Assembly (NCBI RefSeq): GCF_007988805.1
Contig: NZ_BJUV01000004.1
Location: 1-64,000, forward strand
Length of the DNA stretch: 64,000 bases
Reading direction: 5' to 3'
Source of the DNA: Frigoribacterium faeni
GTDB lineage: Bacteria > Actinomycetota > Actinomycetes > Actinomycetales > Microbacteriaceae
The notes under the pieces are model-generated. The model was not told where the DNA came from. It did no database searches and saw only the letters and a list, made by a program, of their open reading frames with translations. The position numbers and the translations under genes are program-made. Shown here piece by piece: positions 39,110 to 47,664 of the stretch; the stretch's first letter is position 1; every line of letters starts with the position of its first letter.

Positions 39110-40267
39110 TCAGCCGCCGCTGTGATGCAGCTCGGCGGCGGCCAGCTCGGCTTTGAAGGCCTCGTCGAGGTCGCGGCTCTCGAGCCAGCGGTCGGGCAGG
39201 GCCGGCCGCTTCGGACTCCCGGCCCGGCCCCGGGGACCCTCCGCGGCCTCGCCGGGGTAGAGCTCGTCGGGGTTCATCGTCGCGAGCAGATCGTCAATCT
39301 CCTGGAGGGAGTCGGCGAGGGCGAGAGCGGCCCTCACCTCGCCGCCGACCGGGTACCCCTTGAAGTACCAGGCGACGTGCTTGCGCATGTCGCGACACGC
39401 CCGCCCCTCGTCGCCCGACCAGAACTCGACCATGAGCTCGGCGTGACGTCGGAACGCGCGGCCCACCTCGCCGAGCGTCGGCTCGGCCTTGAGGTCCTCG
39501 CCGCGGAACGCCGCGGCGAGGTCGCCGAAGAGCCAGGGGCGGCCCAGGCAGCCACGGCCGACGACCACACCGTCGCAGCCGGTCTCGTCGACCATGCGGA
39601 GGGCGTCGGCCGCCGACCAGATGTCACCGTTCCCGAGGATCGGGACGTCGGAGATGGTCTCCTTCAGCGTCGCGATGGCGGACCAGTCCGCGGTGCCGGA
39701 GTAGAAGTCGGCCGCGGTGCGGGCGTGCAGGGCGATGCTCGCGACGCCGGCGCCCTGGGCCGCCCGAGCGGCCTCGAGGTAGGTGAGGTGGTCGGAGTCG
39801 ATGCCCTTGCGCATCTTGACGGTGAGCGGGACGGCGCCGGCGGCGGCCACGGCGCGCTCGACGATCTCGCGGAACAGCCCGGTCTTCCAGGGGAGGGCCG
39901 AACCGCCGCCCTTGCGGGTCACCTTCGGAACCGGGCAGCCGAAGTTCAGGTCGATGTGGTCGGCGCGGTCCTCGGCGACGAGCATCGTGACGGCCTCGGC
40001 GACCGTGTTGGGCTCGACGCCGTAGAGCTGGATGCTGCGCGGGGTCTCGGACTCGTGATGCTGGATGAGCCGCATCGACTCGGGGGTGCGCTCGACGAGA
40101 GCGCGACTCGTGATCATCTCGCTGACGTAGAGACCGGCGCCGTACTCGCGGCACAGCCGACGGTAGGCCGTGTTCGTGATCCCGGCCATGGGCGCCAGCA
40201 CGACCGGGGACGCGACGTCGATCGGGCCGATCGAGAGGCCGGGCGAGGGCAGAGTGGAAATGGACAT
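39110..40267 (-). CDS. dusB: tRNA-dihydrouridine synthase (DusB-like)
   Basis: A 385-residue FMN enzyme that reduces uridines in tRNA D-loops. The TIM-barrel start is VVLAPMAGITNTAYRRLCRE, the catalytic Cys111 lies in DLNFGCPVPKVTRKGGGSA, and the FMN phosphate site is PILGNGDIWSAADA followed by VVVGRGCLGRPWLF. A 30-residue Arg/Pro-rich tail follows the usual C-terminus. ATG 40267 is 15 bases from the divergent YbaK-like gene, so both promoters overlap in that short gap. Confidence 0.94.
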   Translation of the reverse strand: MSISTLPSPGLSIGPIDVASPVVLAPMAGITNTAYRRLCREYGAGLYVSEMITSRALVERTPESMRLIQHHESETPRSIQLYGVEPNTVAEAVTMLVAEDRADHIDLNFGCPVPKVTRKGGGSALPWKTGLFREIVERAVAAAGAVPLTVKMRKGIDSDHLTYLEAARAAQGAGVASIALHARTAADFYSGTADWSAIATLKETISDVPILGNGDIWSAADALRMVDETGCDGVVVGRGCLGRPWLFGDLAAAFRGEDLKAEPTLGEVGRAFRRHAELMVEFWSGDEGRACRDMRKHVAWYFKGYPVGGEVRAALALADSLQEIDDLLATMNPDELYPGEAAEGPRGRAGSPKRPALPDRWLESRDLDEAFKAELAAAELHHSGG

Positions 40268-40270
40268 CGA

Positions 40271-40276
40271 TACGAT
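40271..40276 (+). promoter_or_regulatory. -10 hexamer of a leaderless promoter for the YbaK-like gene
   Basis: TACGAT ends six bases before the ATG at 40283, within the 15-base gap to dusB, so a conventional leader does not fit. Confidence 0.6.
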
Positions 40277-40282
40277 TCTCCC

Positions 40283-40822
40283 ATGAGTGACGGCAGGGTG
40301 ACAGAGGGCACGGGTCCGGCGGACGACGGCGACGCCGGCCCCCGCCTCGACGGGGTCCGGGCGGCGGGTCTCGACCGGGTCCGGTCGGACGCGGCTGCCC
40401 ACGGCGTCGAGGTCGAGATCGTCGCCCGGCCGGCCGCCGATTCGCTCGAGGCCGCGGCCGGACTGCTGGGCATCGACCCCTCGTCGATCGTCAAGAGCCT
40501 CGTGGTAAAGAGACACGACGGGGCGTTCCTGTTCGCCCTCGTGCCCGGCGACCGGCAGATCTCGTGGCCCAAGCTGCGCGCCGTGGTCGGCGTCAACAGG
40601 CTCTCGATGCCCCGCCCCGAGACGGCGCTCGAGGCGACCGGCTACGAACGCGGCACCATCACGCCGATCGGCAGCAGCACCGCCTGGCCCGTCTACGCCG
40701 ACGACCGCATCGTCGGGCGACGCGTGGCGCTCGGAGCGGGCGAGCACGGCTACAGCGCCTTCGTCTCGGCGGACGAGCTGCTCGCCGGATACGACGCGAT
40801 CGTGGCCGACATCAGCGACTGA
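40283..40822 (+). CDS. YbaK/EbsC-type aminoacyl-tRNA deacylase
   Basis: A 179-residue protein of the YbaK/ProX-like fold. The family blocks are DPSSIVKSLVVKRHDGAFLFALVPGDRQ (in part: SSIVKSLVVKRHDG) with the substrate-site Lys, and ERGTITPIGSST. These enzymes hydrolyse misacylated tRNA, most often Cys- or Ala-tRNA-Pro. The first 25 residues are a polar extension. Transcription probably starts at the ATG. The gene converges with the small gene at 40840 and shares a hairpin terminator with it. Confidence 0.85.
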   Translation: MSDGRVTEGTGPADDGDAGPRLDGVRAAGLDRVRSDAAAHGVEVEIVARPAADSLEAAAGLLGIDPSSIVKSLVVKRHDGAFLFALVPGDRQISWPKLRAVVGVNRLSMPRPETALEATGYERGTITPIGSSTAWPVYADDRIVGRRVALGAGEHGYSAFVSADELLAGYDAIVADISD

Positions 40823-40824
40823 CG

Positions 40825-40851
40825 CCGCGCCTCCTCGGGTCAGGAGCGCGG
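40825..40851. terminator. Bulged hairpin between convergent genes
   Basis: CCGCGC-CTCCT pairs with AGGAG-CGCGG across a 6-base loop, with one bulged base. The left arm contains the recurring GCGCCTCCTCGG word, and the right arm overlaps the stop codon of the 50-residue gene. Confidence 0.55.
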
Positions 40852-40992
40852 GGCGGCGGTCTCCGCCGTCCGAGGCCCGTCGGTGGTCGCCGGCCGATCC
40901 GCCGTCGACGGCAGGGCGCAGGAGTCGCCGTCGCAGACGACGGCGTCGGCCGAACCCAGCATCGTGAACCCGGGGGCCGGGGCGTCGGTCAT
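40840..40992 (-). CDS. Small 50-residue protein with a CDGDSC cysteine pair, coupled to the DsbA-like gene
   Basis: The ATG at 40992 overlaps the stop of the DsbA-like oxidoreductase as ATGA, so it is very likely translated by coupling. The protein begins MTDAPAPGFTMLGSADAVVC, has a second Cys five residues later (CDGDSC, residues 20-25), and ends in a Thr/Ala/Pro-rich tail of about 22 residues. No signal peptide or membrane segment is seen. I do not recognise a family. The two closely spaced cysteines next to a thiol oxidoreductase suggest a redox partner, substrate or metal-binding adaptor, which is inference only. Confidence 0.6.
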   Translation of the reverse strand: MTDAPAPGFTMLGSADAVVCDGDSCALPSTADRPATTDGPRTAETAAPRS

Positions 40993-41645
40993 CGGTCCGC
41001 CTCCGAGCCGACCTGCTCGAGAGCCTGGAGGAACGCCTCGGGGGCCTGCGCACCGGAGATGCCGTATCGGCCGTCGAGCACGAAGAACGGGACACCCGTG
41101 ATTCCGTAGGCCTGCGCCTGCGCCTGGTCGGCACGCACGTCGGGGAGGTGACGCGCGTCCGTCAGAGCGAGACGCGCCTCCTCGGGATCCAGCCCGACCT
41201 CGGCCGCCAGCGCGACGAGATCGTCGATGCGGCCGACGTGGCGACCCTCCTCGAAGTAGGCGGACAGCAGGCGCTCCTTCATCTCGCGCTGACGCCCGTT
41301 CGCCTTCGCGAAGTGCAGGAGCTCGTGCGCCTTGACCGTGTTCGTGTGCTGGAGGTGCTCGAAGTCGTAGGCGAGTCCGACCTCGGCGGCGATGCCCGAC
41401 ACCTGGCTCAGCATGCCCTTCACCTGGTCGGCGGGCATCCCCTTGTGCTTGGCGAGGAAGTCGACCTCGTCGCCCTCGAAGTCGACCGGGGTGTCGGGCG
41501 AGAGCTCGAACGAGTGGTACTCGATGTCGACGGGGCGGCCGTAGCGCTCGACGGCGTCCTCGAACTTCCGCTTGCCGATGAAGCACCAGGGGCAGGCGAT
41601 GTCCGACCAGATGTCGACCTTGACGGGGTTCTGCGATTCAGTCAC
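40989..41645 (-). CDS. DsbA-family (FrnE-like) thiol oxidoreductase
   Basis: A 218-residue protein with a thioredoxin fold and helical insertion. The active site CPWC occupies residues 18-21 in DIWSDIACPWCFIGKRKFED (in part: SDIACPWCFIGKRKFE), and the cis-Pro loop is ITGVPFFVLDGRYGISGAQ. It belongs to the cytoplasmic FrnE/2-hydroxychromene-isomerase-like branch of DsbA, which fits the absence of a signal peptide. GTG 41645 has GAGG upstream; the in-frame extension beyond it is Arg/Gly-rich and looks non-coding. It is coupled to the 50-residue Cys-pair gene downstream. Confidence 0.88.
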   Translation of the reverse strand: MTESQNPVKVDIWSDIACPWCFIGKRKFEDAVERYGRPVDIEYHSFELSPDTPVDFEGDEVDFLAKHKGMPADQVKGMLSQVSGIAAEVGLAYDFEHLQHTNTVKAHELLHFAKANGRQREMKERLLSAYFEEGRHVGRIDDLVALAAEVGLDPEEARLALTDARHLPDVRADQAQAQAYGITGVPFFVLDGRYGISGAQAPEAFLQALEQVGSEADR

Positions 41646-41753
41646 AGCCTCGGCAACCGCGCTCCGGCCCACGGCATTCCCACGCGAGTGGGGCGTACCC
41701 GCCGACCGCGCCCGGCCGCCGGCTCCGCTTCGTCCCACCGCCCTGCTTCGCGC

Positions 41754-41817
41754 GGCTCGACGCGGCGCTGCCGCCCTGCTCCGCCCTGCTCGTCCGGCTC
41801 GACGCGGCGCTGCCGCC
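41754..41817. repeat. Two copies of a 22-base word at 42-base period
   Basis: GGCTCGACGCGGCGCTGCCG followed by CC occurs at 41754 and again at 41796 in the gap before the DsbA-like gene, separated by CTGCTCCGCCCTGCTCGTCC. Nothing else is recognisable in this 186-base gap. Confidence 0.7.
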
Positions 41818-41831
41818 CACTCAGGCGCGCT

Positions 41832-42797
41832 CTACACGGCCCCCGGCGACAACTCCTGCACCTTGCGGCGACGCAACACCGACAACCGCCATTTTCGGCG
41901 ACCGCGCGGCCCGAGCACCCTCGGCCGACCGGAGTTCTCGACGCGCGGCAGGATCCTCGGGCCACCCGCAGTCGCCGTCAGGGCGTCGACGACGGCGAGC
42001 ACCAACGGCCACTCCTCGCGGACCATCGAGGAGCTCGCCCGAAACGGGACCAGACCCTCCAGCGCGATCCTGGCGTCCTTCCCGCGATCCTTCTCGAAGC
42101 GGTGCTCATGATGCTCGCGACCATCGGTCTCGAGACCCACCACGCCACCCACGAGCATGTCGATGCGGTGGCCTCCCGGTCCGACGGGCACCTGACGTTC
42201 GATGTGATGCCCGCGCAGCCGCAGGCGGGTACCGGCAGCGCTCTCGAGGATGCTGTCGACACCGACGTCGCTCCAGGCGACGAGTCCCGCTGCATCCGCG
42301 CGTCGCCGTGAGAGCACCTCGGCGGCGTCCGTGTCGTCTGCGACGAGTCCGACCGCGCGAGCCCAATCCACGAGGATCACGGCGTCCTCGAGGGACTCGG
42401 TCTCCGTGACCGCCCGAGCCAGGGCATCGCGGGGGTCGACCGACCAGGTCGTCCCCCGCTGAGAGAGCTCGCGCGGATCCCAGACGACGCGGACGCCTCT
42501 CCGACGTCGCAGTCGTGACGCGGTCTCCGGGACCGACACGGTGATGGGCGGCTCGTGCCACGACCAGGCCCCCCACTGCCGCAGGGCCGACGCCCCGGTG
42601 AGTCGACCGCCGACGGCGACGGCGACGAAACGCGGGTCGTCGGGCGGCCAGGTCGAATACCATCCACGTCGCGGTCGCCGGACCCGGCGGGATCGGACGG
42701 CGACGGTGAGATGGCGGTCGGTGGCTCCGTGCGCCACGAGATCGCGCTTGTGCAGCAGGCCGCCCGCGGCGAAGACGAGTTCGTCAATCGAGGTCAT
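41832..42797 (-). CDS. AbiEi-like winged-helix / DUF559 PD-(D/E)XK nuclease fusion
   Basis: A 321-residue protein. The N-terminal 50 residues (FAAGGLLHKRDLVAHGATDR, then RRPRRGWYS) form the winged helix seen in AbiEi-type antitoxin-domain proteins. The C-terminal part resembles DUF559/Vsr-like nucleases: Glu185 in DSILESAAGTRLRL, Asp213 in HRIDMLVGG and Glu223 in GLETDGREHH. Such fusions are frequent in actinobacteria and of unknown function. There is no toxin gene beside it. The last 36 residues lie over a decayed copy of the local hairpin repeat (41848-41939), so the C-terminus may be recent. ATG 42797 has GGGAT upstream. Confidence 0.75.
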   Translation of the reverse strand: MTSIDELVFAAGGLLHKRDLVAHGATDRHLTVAVRSRRVRRPRRGWYSTWPPDDPRFVAVAVGGRLTGASALRQWGAWSWHEPPITVSVPETASRLRRRRGVRVVWDPRELSQRGTTWSVDPRDALARAVTETESLEDAVILVDWARAVGLVADDTDAAEVLSRRRADAAGLVAWSDVGVDSILESAAGTRLRLRGHHIERQVPVGPGGHRIDMLVGGVVGLETDGREHHEHRFEKDRGKDARIALEGLVPFRASSSMVREEWPLVLAVVDALTATAGGPRILPRVENSGRPRVLGPRGRRKWRLSVLRRRKVQELSPGAV

Positions 42798-42911
42798 GAC
42801 CGACACGATCCCGAGTGGTTCGACAGGAGGGAGGCGCGGTGTGGACGGGACTCGGTCGACGATCGGCTGGGAAGGAGTCGGCCGTCGTCGACGTCCACAT
42901 CGCGGCCGGCC

Positions 42912-42991
42912 GGGAACTCCTCACGCGTGGCGCCGAGGGCAGCGACACGCCGCGCGGCAGGGACGTCGCGCCGCAGGAGGGAGGAGTTGCC
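42912..42991. repeat. 80-nt hairpin element, type A, copy 3
   Basis: Starts GGGAACTCCT (one change from the consensus end) and finishes AGGAGTTGCC. The interior keeps GCGACACGCCG as in copies 1 and 2. Same length, more diverged. Confidence 0.85.
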
Positions 42992-43095
42992 GACCGGTGC
43001 GGACCCGAGGCGCGGCGGATGAGGTCGGCTCGCACGGATGAGAGGCCCGCACCGCCCGTCGGCAGGAACCCATCGGCCGAGTGCGCGTCGGCGCG

Positions 43096-43175
43096 GGCAA
43101 CTCAGGGGCCCAGCGCCGCGGCTCACCGACACGCCGGAACCGAGGGGCTGAACTCAGCACGCTGGAGGAGTTGCC
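43096..43175. repeat. 80-nt hairpin element, type A, copy 4
   Basis: Starts GGCAACTCAG and ends AGGAGTTGCC, again 80 nt long, with the inner ACACGCCGG block. It lies about 100 bases past the glyS stop. Confidence 0.8.
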
Positions 43176-43277
43176 GACGGAGCGTGGAGCCGTGCGCCGC
43201 GGCCGCTCGCACCTCCGCAGTGCGACGGCGCCGAGGGCGGCAGCGGTGCAAGGCGGCCGCGGCGCGCCTCGGGGCGG

Positions 43278-44663
43278 CTAGGCGCCGAGGAGCTGCTCGG
43301 CGAGGTAGCCGCGCAGCTGCGCCAGCGGCATGCGCTGCTGCTCCATGGTGTCGCGCTCTCGCACCGTCACCGCGTCGTCGTCCAGCGAGTCGAAGTCGAC
43401 CGTGACGCAGAACGGCGTGCCGATCTCGTCCTGGCGGCGGTACCGCCGGCCGATGGCCCCGGCGTCGTCGAAGTCGATGTTCCAGTACTTGCGCAGGTCG
43501 GCGGCGAGCTCGCGAGCCAGCGGCGACAGCCGCTCGTTGCGGCTCAGCGGCAGCACGGCGACCTTGATGGGCGCCAGACGTCGGTCGAGCTTCAGCACCG
43601 TGCGCTTGTCGACGCCGCCCTTGGCGTTCGGCGCCTCGTCCTCGGTGTAGGCGTCGACGAGGAAGGCCATGAGCGATCGCGTGAGGCCGGCCGCGGGCTC
43701 GATGACGAACGGGGTCCAGCGCTCGTTCTTGGCCTGGTCGAAGTACGAGAGGTCCTTCCCGGACGCCTCGGCGTGCGTCCGCAGGTCGTAGTCCGTGCGG
43801 TTGGCGATGCCCTCGAGCTCGCCGAACTCGCCGCCGGCGAAGCGGAAGCGGTACTCGATGTCGACGGTGCGCTTGGAGTAGTGCGAGAGCTTCTCGGCGG
43901 CGTGCTCGTACAGACGGAGGTTCTCGGGGTCGATGCCGAGGTCGACGTACCACTGGAAGCGCTGGTCGATCCAGTACTGGTGCCAGTCCTCGTCCGTGCC
44001 GGGCTCGACGAAGAACTCCATCTCCATCTGCTCGAACTCGCGGGTGCGGAAGATGAAGTTGCCGGGCGTGATCTCGTTGCGGAAGCTCTTGCCGATCTGG
44101 CCGATGCCGAACGGGGGCTTGATGCGCGACGACTGCAGGATGTTGTCGAAGTTCGTGAAGATGCCCTGCGCCGTCTCGGGTCGCAGGTAGGCCATCCCCT
44201 GCTCGTTGTCGACCGGACCCAGGAAGGTCTTGAGCAGACCCGAGAAGTTCTGCGGCTCGGTCCACGAACCGGGCTGCCCGGTGTCGGGGTCGCGCACGTC
44301 GGCGAGGCCGTTCTCGGGCGGGTGGCCGTGCTTGGCCTCGTACGCCTCGAGCAGGTGGTCGGCGCGGTAGCGCTTGTGGGTGTGCAGGGACTCGACCAGG
44401 GGGTCGCTGAACACGTCGACGTGCCCGGATGCCTCCCACACCTGTCGCGGCAGGATGACGGCCGAGTCGAGGCCCACGACGTCGTCGCGACCCTGCACCA
44501 TGGTCTGCCACCACTGGCGCTTGATGTTCTCCTTCAGAGCGACGCCGAGGGGGCCGTAGTCCCAGGCCGAGCGCGAACCGCCGTAGATCTCTCCCGACTG
44601 GAAGACGAAGCCTCGGCGCTTGGCCAGGGCGATGACGGAATCGAGACGGTTGGGTGCTGCCAC
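43278..44663 (-). CDS. glyS: Glycyl-tRNA synthetase (single-chain alpha2 type)
   Basis: A 461-residue class II synthetase of the bacterial/eukaryotic alpha2 type. Landmarks are [20 protein letters not shown] at the N-terminus, motif 2 [19 protein letters not shown] with its conserved Arg, [12 protein letters not shown], and the motif 3 region [18 protein letters not shown]-terminal anticodon-binding domain starts near residue 350. It charges tRNA-Gly. GTG 44663 is chosen with GGAG 9 bases upstream. A short leader of about 85 bases separates it from the next gene on the same strand. Confidence 0.96.
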   Translation of the reverse strand: MAAPNRLDSVIALAKRRGFVFQSGEIYGGSRSAWDYGPLGVALKENIKRQWWQTMVQGRDDVVGLDSAVILPRQVWEASGHVDVFSDPLVESLHTHKRYRADHLLEAYEAKHGHPPENGLADVRDPDTGQPGSWTEPQNFSGLLKTFLGPVDNEQGMAYLRPETAQGIFTNFDNILQSSRIKPPFGIGQIGKSFRNEITPGNFIFRTREFEQMEMEFFVEPGTDEDWHQYWIDQRFQWYVDLGIDPENLRLYEHAAEKLSHYSKRTVDIEYRFRFAGGEFGELEGIANRTDYDLRTHAEASGKDLSYFDQAKNERWTPFVIEPAAGLTRSLMAFLVDAYTEDEAPNAKGGVDKRTVLKLDRRLAPIKVAVLPLSRNERLSPLARELAADLRKYWNIDFDDAGAIGRRYRRQDEIGTPFCVTVDFDSLDDDAVTVRERDTMEQQRMPLAQLRGYLAEQLLGA

Positions 44664-44748
44664 GTGTGATGCTCCGATTGTGTTGAGGCCCGAGCTGGAT
44701 GCCCGGTCGGCCGAGGTACCCGGCAACTCTAGCCGGGAGGGCGGCGGG

Positions 44749-45819
44749 CTACGGGCGCAGCGCCCGCACGACCGCGGCGACGTCGTCCTCGTCGTTCCAG
44801 AGGTGGAACGCCACCCGGACCCGCCCGGCGCGACCCGACGCGGTGAGTCCCGCCGCGGCCAGCGAGGGGAGGTCGCCGCCGGTGTCCGGCCAGGTGACGA
44901 TCGCCTGCCCCTGACGGTCGAGGTCGAGCCCGTCGCAGAGCAGATCCCCCAGCGAGGAGGCGTGGGCCCAGACCTCGGACACGTCCAGCCCCGAGAACGC
45001 GGTCAGAGCCGGAAGGGCGCCGACCCAGGCCGGCCAGGCGGGTGAGACGTCGAAGGCGCGGGCGTCGCCGGCGAGATGCATCTCCGGTCCGTAGCACGAG
45101 CCCCAGACGGACTCCCCCGCGTACCAGCCCGCCTGGACCGGTCGCAGCCTCGGCGCCGCCGACTCGGCGATCGTCAGGAAGGCCACCCCGCGCGGGCTGC
45201 AGAGCCACTTGTAGGCGTGGCACACGGTCAGGTCGTAGCGACCCGCGTCGACCGGCAGGACGCCGGCCGCCTGGGTCAGGTCGCAGAGCGTCAGCGCCCC
45301 GTGACGGCGCGACGCGGCGACGATCGCGGCGTCGTCGGCGCACGCCCCGGTCGCCGACTGGACGGTCGACCAGGCCACCAGCCAGGTCGCGTCCGTGACT
45401 GACGACGCCAGCTCGCCCAGTGGCACGCTGCGCACGGTGACGCCCCGGTGGGCCTGCTGGGCGAACGGGAACACCATCGAGCTGAAGTCGCCCTCGACGC
45501 AGAGGACCTCGGCCCCGTCGGGGACGGCTGCGGCCACGACGGCGACCATGGCCGACGTCTGCGAGCCGATCGCGACCCGGGAGGCGGGGACGCCCACCAG
45601 CGTCGCGTACGCGCCCCGTGCCTCCTCGACGACCCCTCCGTAGTCGACCGGCGAGGTCCGGCCCGTTCGCCAGGCCTCGAGATCGAGCCGCTGCGCGTCG
45701 AGCGTGGCCTGCATCGGCAGGCCCATCGTGCAGGCGGCCAGATAGCCGGTGCGCGGCGCGAACGACCGGGCGACCTCGTCGAGCGAGGGAGACCAGGAGG
45801 CGCGGGTCGAGTCGGACAT
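44749..45819 (-). CDS. PLP-dependent class V aminotransferase family protein
   Basis: A 356-residue fold-type I PLP enzyme. The cofactor Asp180 lies in [17 protein letters not shown] and the Schiff-base Lys204 in [12 protein letters not shown], as in the kynureninase/cysteine-desulfurase-like class V group. Substrate and reaction (transamination, lyase or desulfurase) are not evident. The N-terminus STRASWS is encoded by the recurring GACCCGCGCCTCCT word. It is divergent to a LysR-type regulator at 45901 that probably controls it. Confidence 0.82.
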   Translation of the reverse strand: MSDSTRASWSPSLDEVARSFAPRTGYLAACTMGLPMQATLDAQRLDLEAWRTGRTSPVDYGGVVEEARGAYATLVGVPASRVAIGSQTSAMVAVVAAAVPDGAEVLCVEGDFSSMVFPFAQQAHRGVTVRSVPLGELASSVTDATWLVAWSTVQSATGACADDAAIVAASRRHGALTLCDLTQAAGVLPVDAGRYDLTVCHAYKWLCSPRGVAFLTIAESAAPRLRPVQAGWYAGESVWGSCYGPEMHLAGDARAFDVSPAWPAWVGALPALTAFSGLDVSEVWAHASSLGDLLCDGLDLDRQGQAIVTWPDTGGDLPSLAAAGLTASGRAGRVRVAFHLWNDEDDVAAVVRALRP

Positions 45820-45874
45820 GCCTCCAGCCTGACGAGACGCTCACCGAACGACAAGCACCAGTGTCGTGGGCTTT

Positions 45875-45894
45875 CCATAACCGTCGCTTATGGT
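45875..45894 (+). promoter_or_regulatory. Palindromic operator overlapping a leaderless promoter of the LysR-type gene
   Basis: CCATAA-N7-TTATGG is a 19-bp palindrome with the same CATAA-N7-TTATG core as at 1662. TATGGT (45889-45894) ends six bases before the ATG at 45901. Confidence 0.6.
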
Positions 45895-45900
45895 GTGGGG

Positions 45901-46851
45901 ATGAGCGACGACCTCGACCTCCAGACGCTGCGCGTCGTGCGCGCCCTCGCCGACGCGGGCACGATCACCGCCGCGGCCGCCCGGCTGGGCTACAGCCAGC
46001 CCGCCGTGAGCCAGCACCTCCGGCGGGCCGAGGCCCGGATGGGGCATCCCCTGGTCCTGCGGACCGGCCGAGGGGTCCGGCTCACCGAGGCCGGGATGCG
46101 TCTGGCCGAGCACGCGGTGCACGTGCAGGCGGCGCTCGACGCCGCGCGGCAGGAGCTCGACCAGCTCGGCGGGGCCGCCTCGGGTCGGGTGCGGCTGACC
46201 GGGTTCCCCAGCGCCTCCTCGACGATCGTGCCCGACGTGCTGTCGCGGCTGCGACGCCGGCACCCCGGGCTGCAGGTCGCCTACGTCGAGGCCGAGCCGC
46301 CCGAGGCGCTCGCGCTGCTGCGCGACGGCACCGCCGACGTCGCGCTCACCTTCACGCATCCGGGAGCCGGGCTCGCCGAGCGCGTCCCGGAGGGGCTCCA
46401 CGAAGAACCCGCCTACCTCGACCGCACGGTGCTCGTCGTGCCCGACGACCACGCCTTCAGCGAGGGGTCCGATTTCGCGGACCTCGCGGACGCCCGATGG
46501 ATCGGCGGCTGCCCCCGGTGCCGCGGGCACCTCCTGGCGAGCTGCGCGGCCTCGGGGTTCGCGCCCGACATCGTCCTCGAGACCGACAACGCGCTGGCCG
46601 TGCTCGGGCTCGTCGCGGCCGGGATGGGCGTGGCGCTGCTCCCCCGGCTCTCGCTGCAGGCGGCCGCGATGCCGCAGGGGGTCCGCGTCGTCGAGCTCCC
46701 GACGTCGATGGGGCGGCGGATCGGCGTGGTCCACCGCCCGGGAGCGCGCCGGGTGCCGAGCGTCCGTGCCGTGACCGAGGCGATCCGGGCGCTGGACCCG
46801 CGCCTCCACGGGCTCACCGCCCTGGGCGGCGGTCCGGAGGACGAGGGTTAG
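45901..46851 (+). CDS. LysR-family transcriptional regulator
   Basis: A 316-residue LysR-type regulator. The winged helix is GTITAAAARLGYSQPAVSQHLRR (in part: AARLGYSQPAVSQHLRR), at about residues 19-42, and the effector domain runs RVRLTGFPSASSTIVPDVL to ALLPRLSLQAAAM. A CPRCRGHL segment in the effector domain carries close cysteines (CPRC), which is not usual. It is divergent from the class V aminotransferase gene, the typical arrangement for a target. The palindrome in its promoter suggests autorepression. Confidence 0.88.
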   Translation: MSDDLDLQTLRVVRALADAGTITAAAARLGYSQPAVSQHLRRAEARMGHPLVLRTGRGVRLTEAGMRLAEHAVHVQAALDAARQELDQLGGAASGRVRLTGFPSASSTIVPDVLSRLRRRHPGLQVAYVEAEPPEALALLRDGTADVALTFTHPGAGLAERVPEGLHEEPAYLDRTVLVVPDDHAFSEGSDFADLADARWIGGCPRCRGHLLASCAASGFAPDIVLETDNALAVLGLVAAGMGVALLPRLSLQAAAMPQGVRVVELPTSMGRRIGVVHRPGARRVPSVRAVTEAIRALDPRLHGLTALGGGPEDEG

Positions 46852-46885
46852 GCTGACCGGACGACTTCGGGAAGGTGTTCGATCC

Positions 46886-47539
46886 GTGCGCAGAAGAGTG
46901 CTCGCCTCGGCGGCGGTGGTCGTGACGACGCTCGTCGGCCTCACGGGCTGCTTCGCGGATCTCGACGCCCTGTCTCCCGTGGACGGCGGGGCGGCGGGAG
47001 GTCCCTCCTCCGCTCCCCCGCAGCCCCAGGTGACCGGTGCCCCGGGCACCGGCGGCGGGTCCTCGCCCGACGAGCTCGCCCCGGGCGGGACCCTCCTGAA
47101 CCAGGTCAACTACAGCGACCTGACCATCTACATCTACGACGTGGGCCGGCTGACGACCACCGAGCCGTCGATCTACGCCCGACCGGACGGGACCGACCCC
47201 TTCCCGGTCGGAACGGCCGTCCAGGCGACGGCCTACGTGCTCACCAACAACTCGCAACGACGCCTCGACCTGACCGACCTCAGCGCCGACTACTCGTCGT
47301 ACGGCAACGACCTCGCGACGCAGGACGTCTTCGCGGGCCGCGACCTGCTCACCTCGCTCGGCTACGAGACGGAGCTCGACGCGCAGTTCCCCGCCGACGC
47401 CGCTACCTGGTATCTGCTGCCGGGCGAGTCGGTCGTCTTCGCGAACGCCTGGTTCCACCGCGACACGGACGGGCCGCTCACGCTGCAGTTCCTCTGGCCC
47501 GCGGAGCGGATCTTCCTCGGGGCGAACATCCAGTTCTGA
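46886..47539 (+). CDS. Hypothetical lipoprotein
   Basis: A 217-residue exported lipoprotein. The signal peptide MRRRVLASAAVVVTTLVGLT ends in the lipobox LTGC with Cys22. A Gly/Ser/Pro-rich linker of about 45 residues follows, then a beta-rich domain with TIYIYDVGRLTTTEP and WYLLPGESVVFANAWF, which resembles DUF4352-like immunoglobulin folds; that likeness is weak. GTG 46886 has GGGAAGG upstream, and TAGGCT at 46849-46854 may be its -10 box. Function unknown. Confidence 0.75.
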   Translation: MRRRVLASAAVVVTTLVGLTGCFADLDALSPVDGGAAGGPSSAPPQPQVTGAPGTGGGSSPDELAPGGTLLNQVNYSDLTIYIYDVGRLTTTEPSIYARPDGTDPFPVGTAVQATAYVLTNNSQRRLDLTDLSADYSSYGNDLATQDVFAGRDLLTSLGYETELDAQFPADAATWYLLPGESVVFANAWFHRDTDGPLTLQFLWPAERIFLGANIQF

Positions 47540-47657
47540 CCGGGCGCCGCCGACCGGTGGCGGGGCGCCGTCCGCTGGCGACCGGGCGCCGCCGACTTGC
47601 GGCGGGGCGCCGTCCGCTGGCGACCGGGCGCCGCCGACCGACGGCCGGGCCCCTCCG
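47538..47657. repeat. Tandem repeat, 42-base period, 2.8 copies
   Basis: The word GACCGGGCGCCGCCGAC begins at 47538, 47580 and 47622, followed by a conserved GGCGGGGCGCCGTCCGCTGG in the first two units. The first unit begins at the TGA of the lipoprotein gene. The units are hairpin-prone and may terminate both convergent genes. Confidence 0.9.
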
Positions 47658-47664
47658 TCGAACG

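Larger units (their letters stand above)
42807..43277. other. Gene-free interval with two hairpin elements
   Basis: These 471 bases between the AbiEi/DUF559 gene start and the glyS stop hold no credible gene. They contain type A hairpin copies at 42912-42991 and 43096-43175. Confidence 0.7.

Noticed and set aside
41832-42797. Complete AbiE toxin-antitoxin system
   Set aside because: Only an AbiEi-like domain is present, fused to a nuclease-like domain. No AbiEii nucleotidyltransferase gene lies on either side.
42815-43405. Plus-strand open frame over the hairpin cluster between the AbiEi/DUF559 gene and glyS
   Set aside because: It runs through two inverted-repeat elements into the antisense of glyS, is Arg/Ala-rich without any motif, and has no ribosome-binding site.
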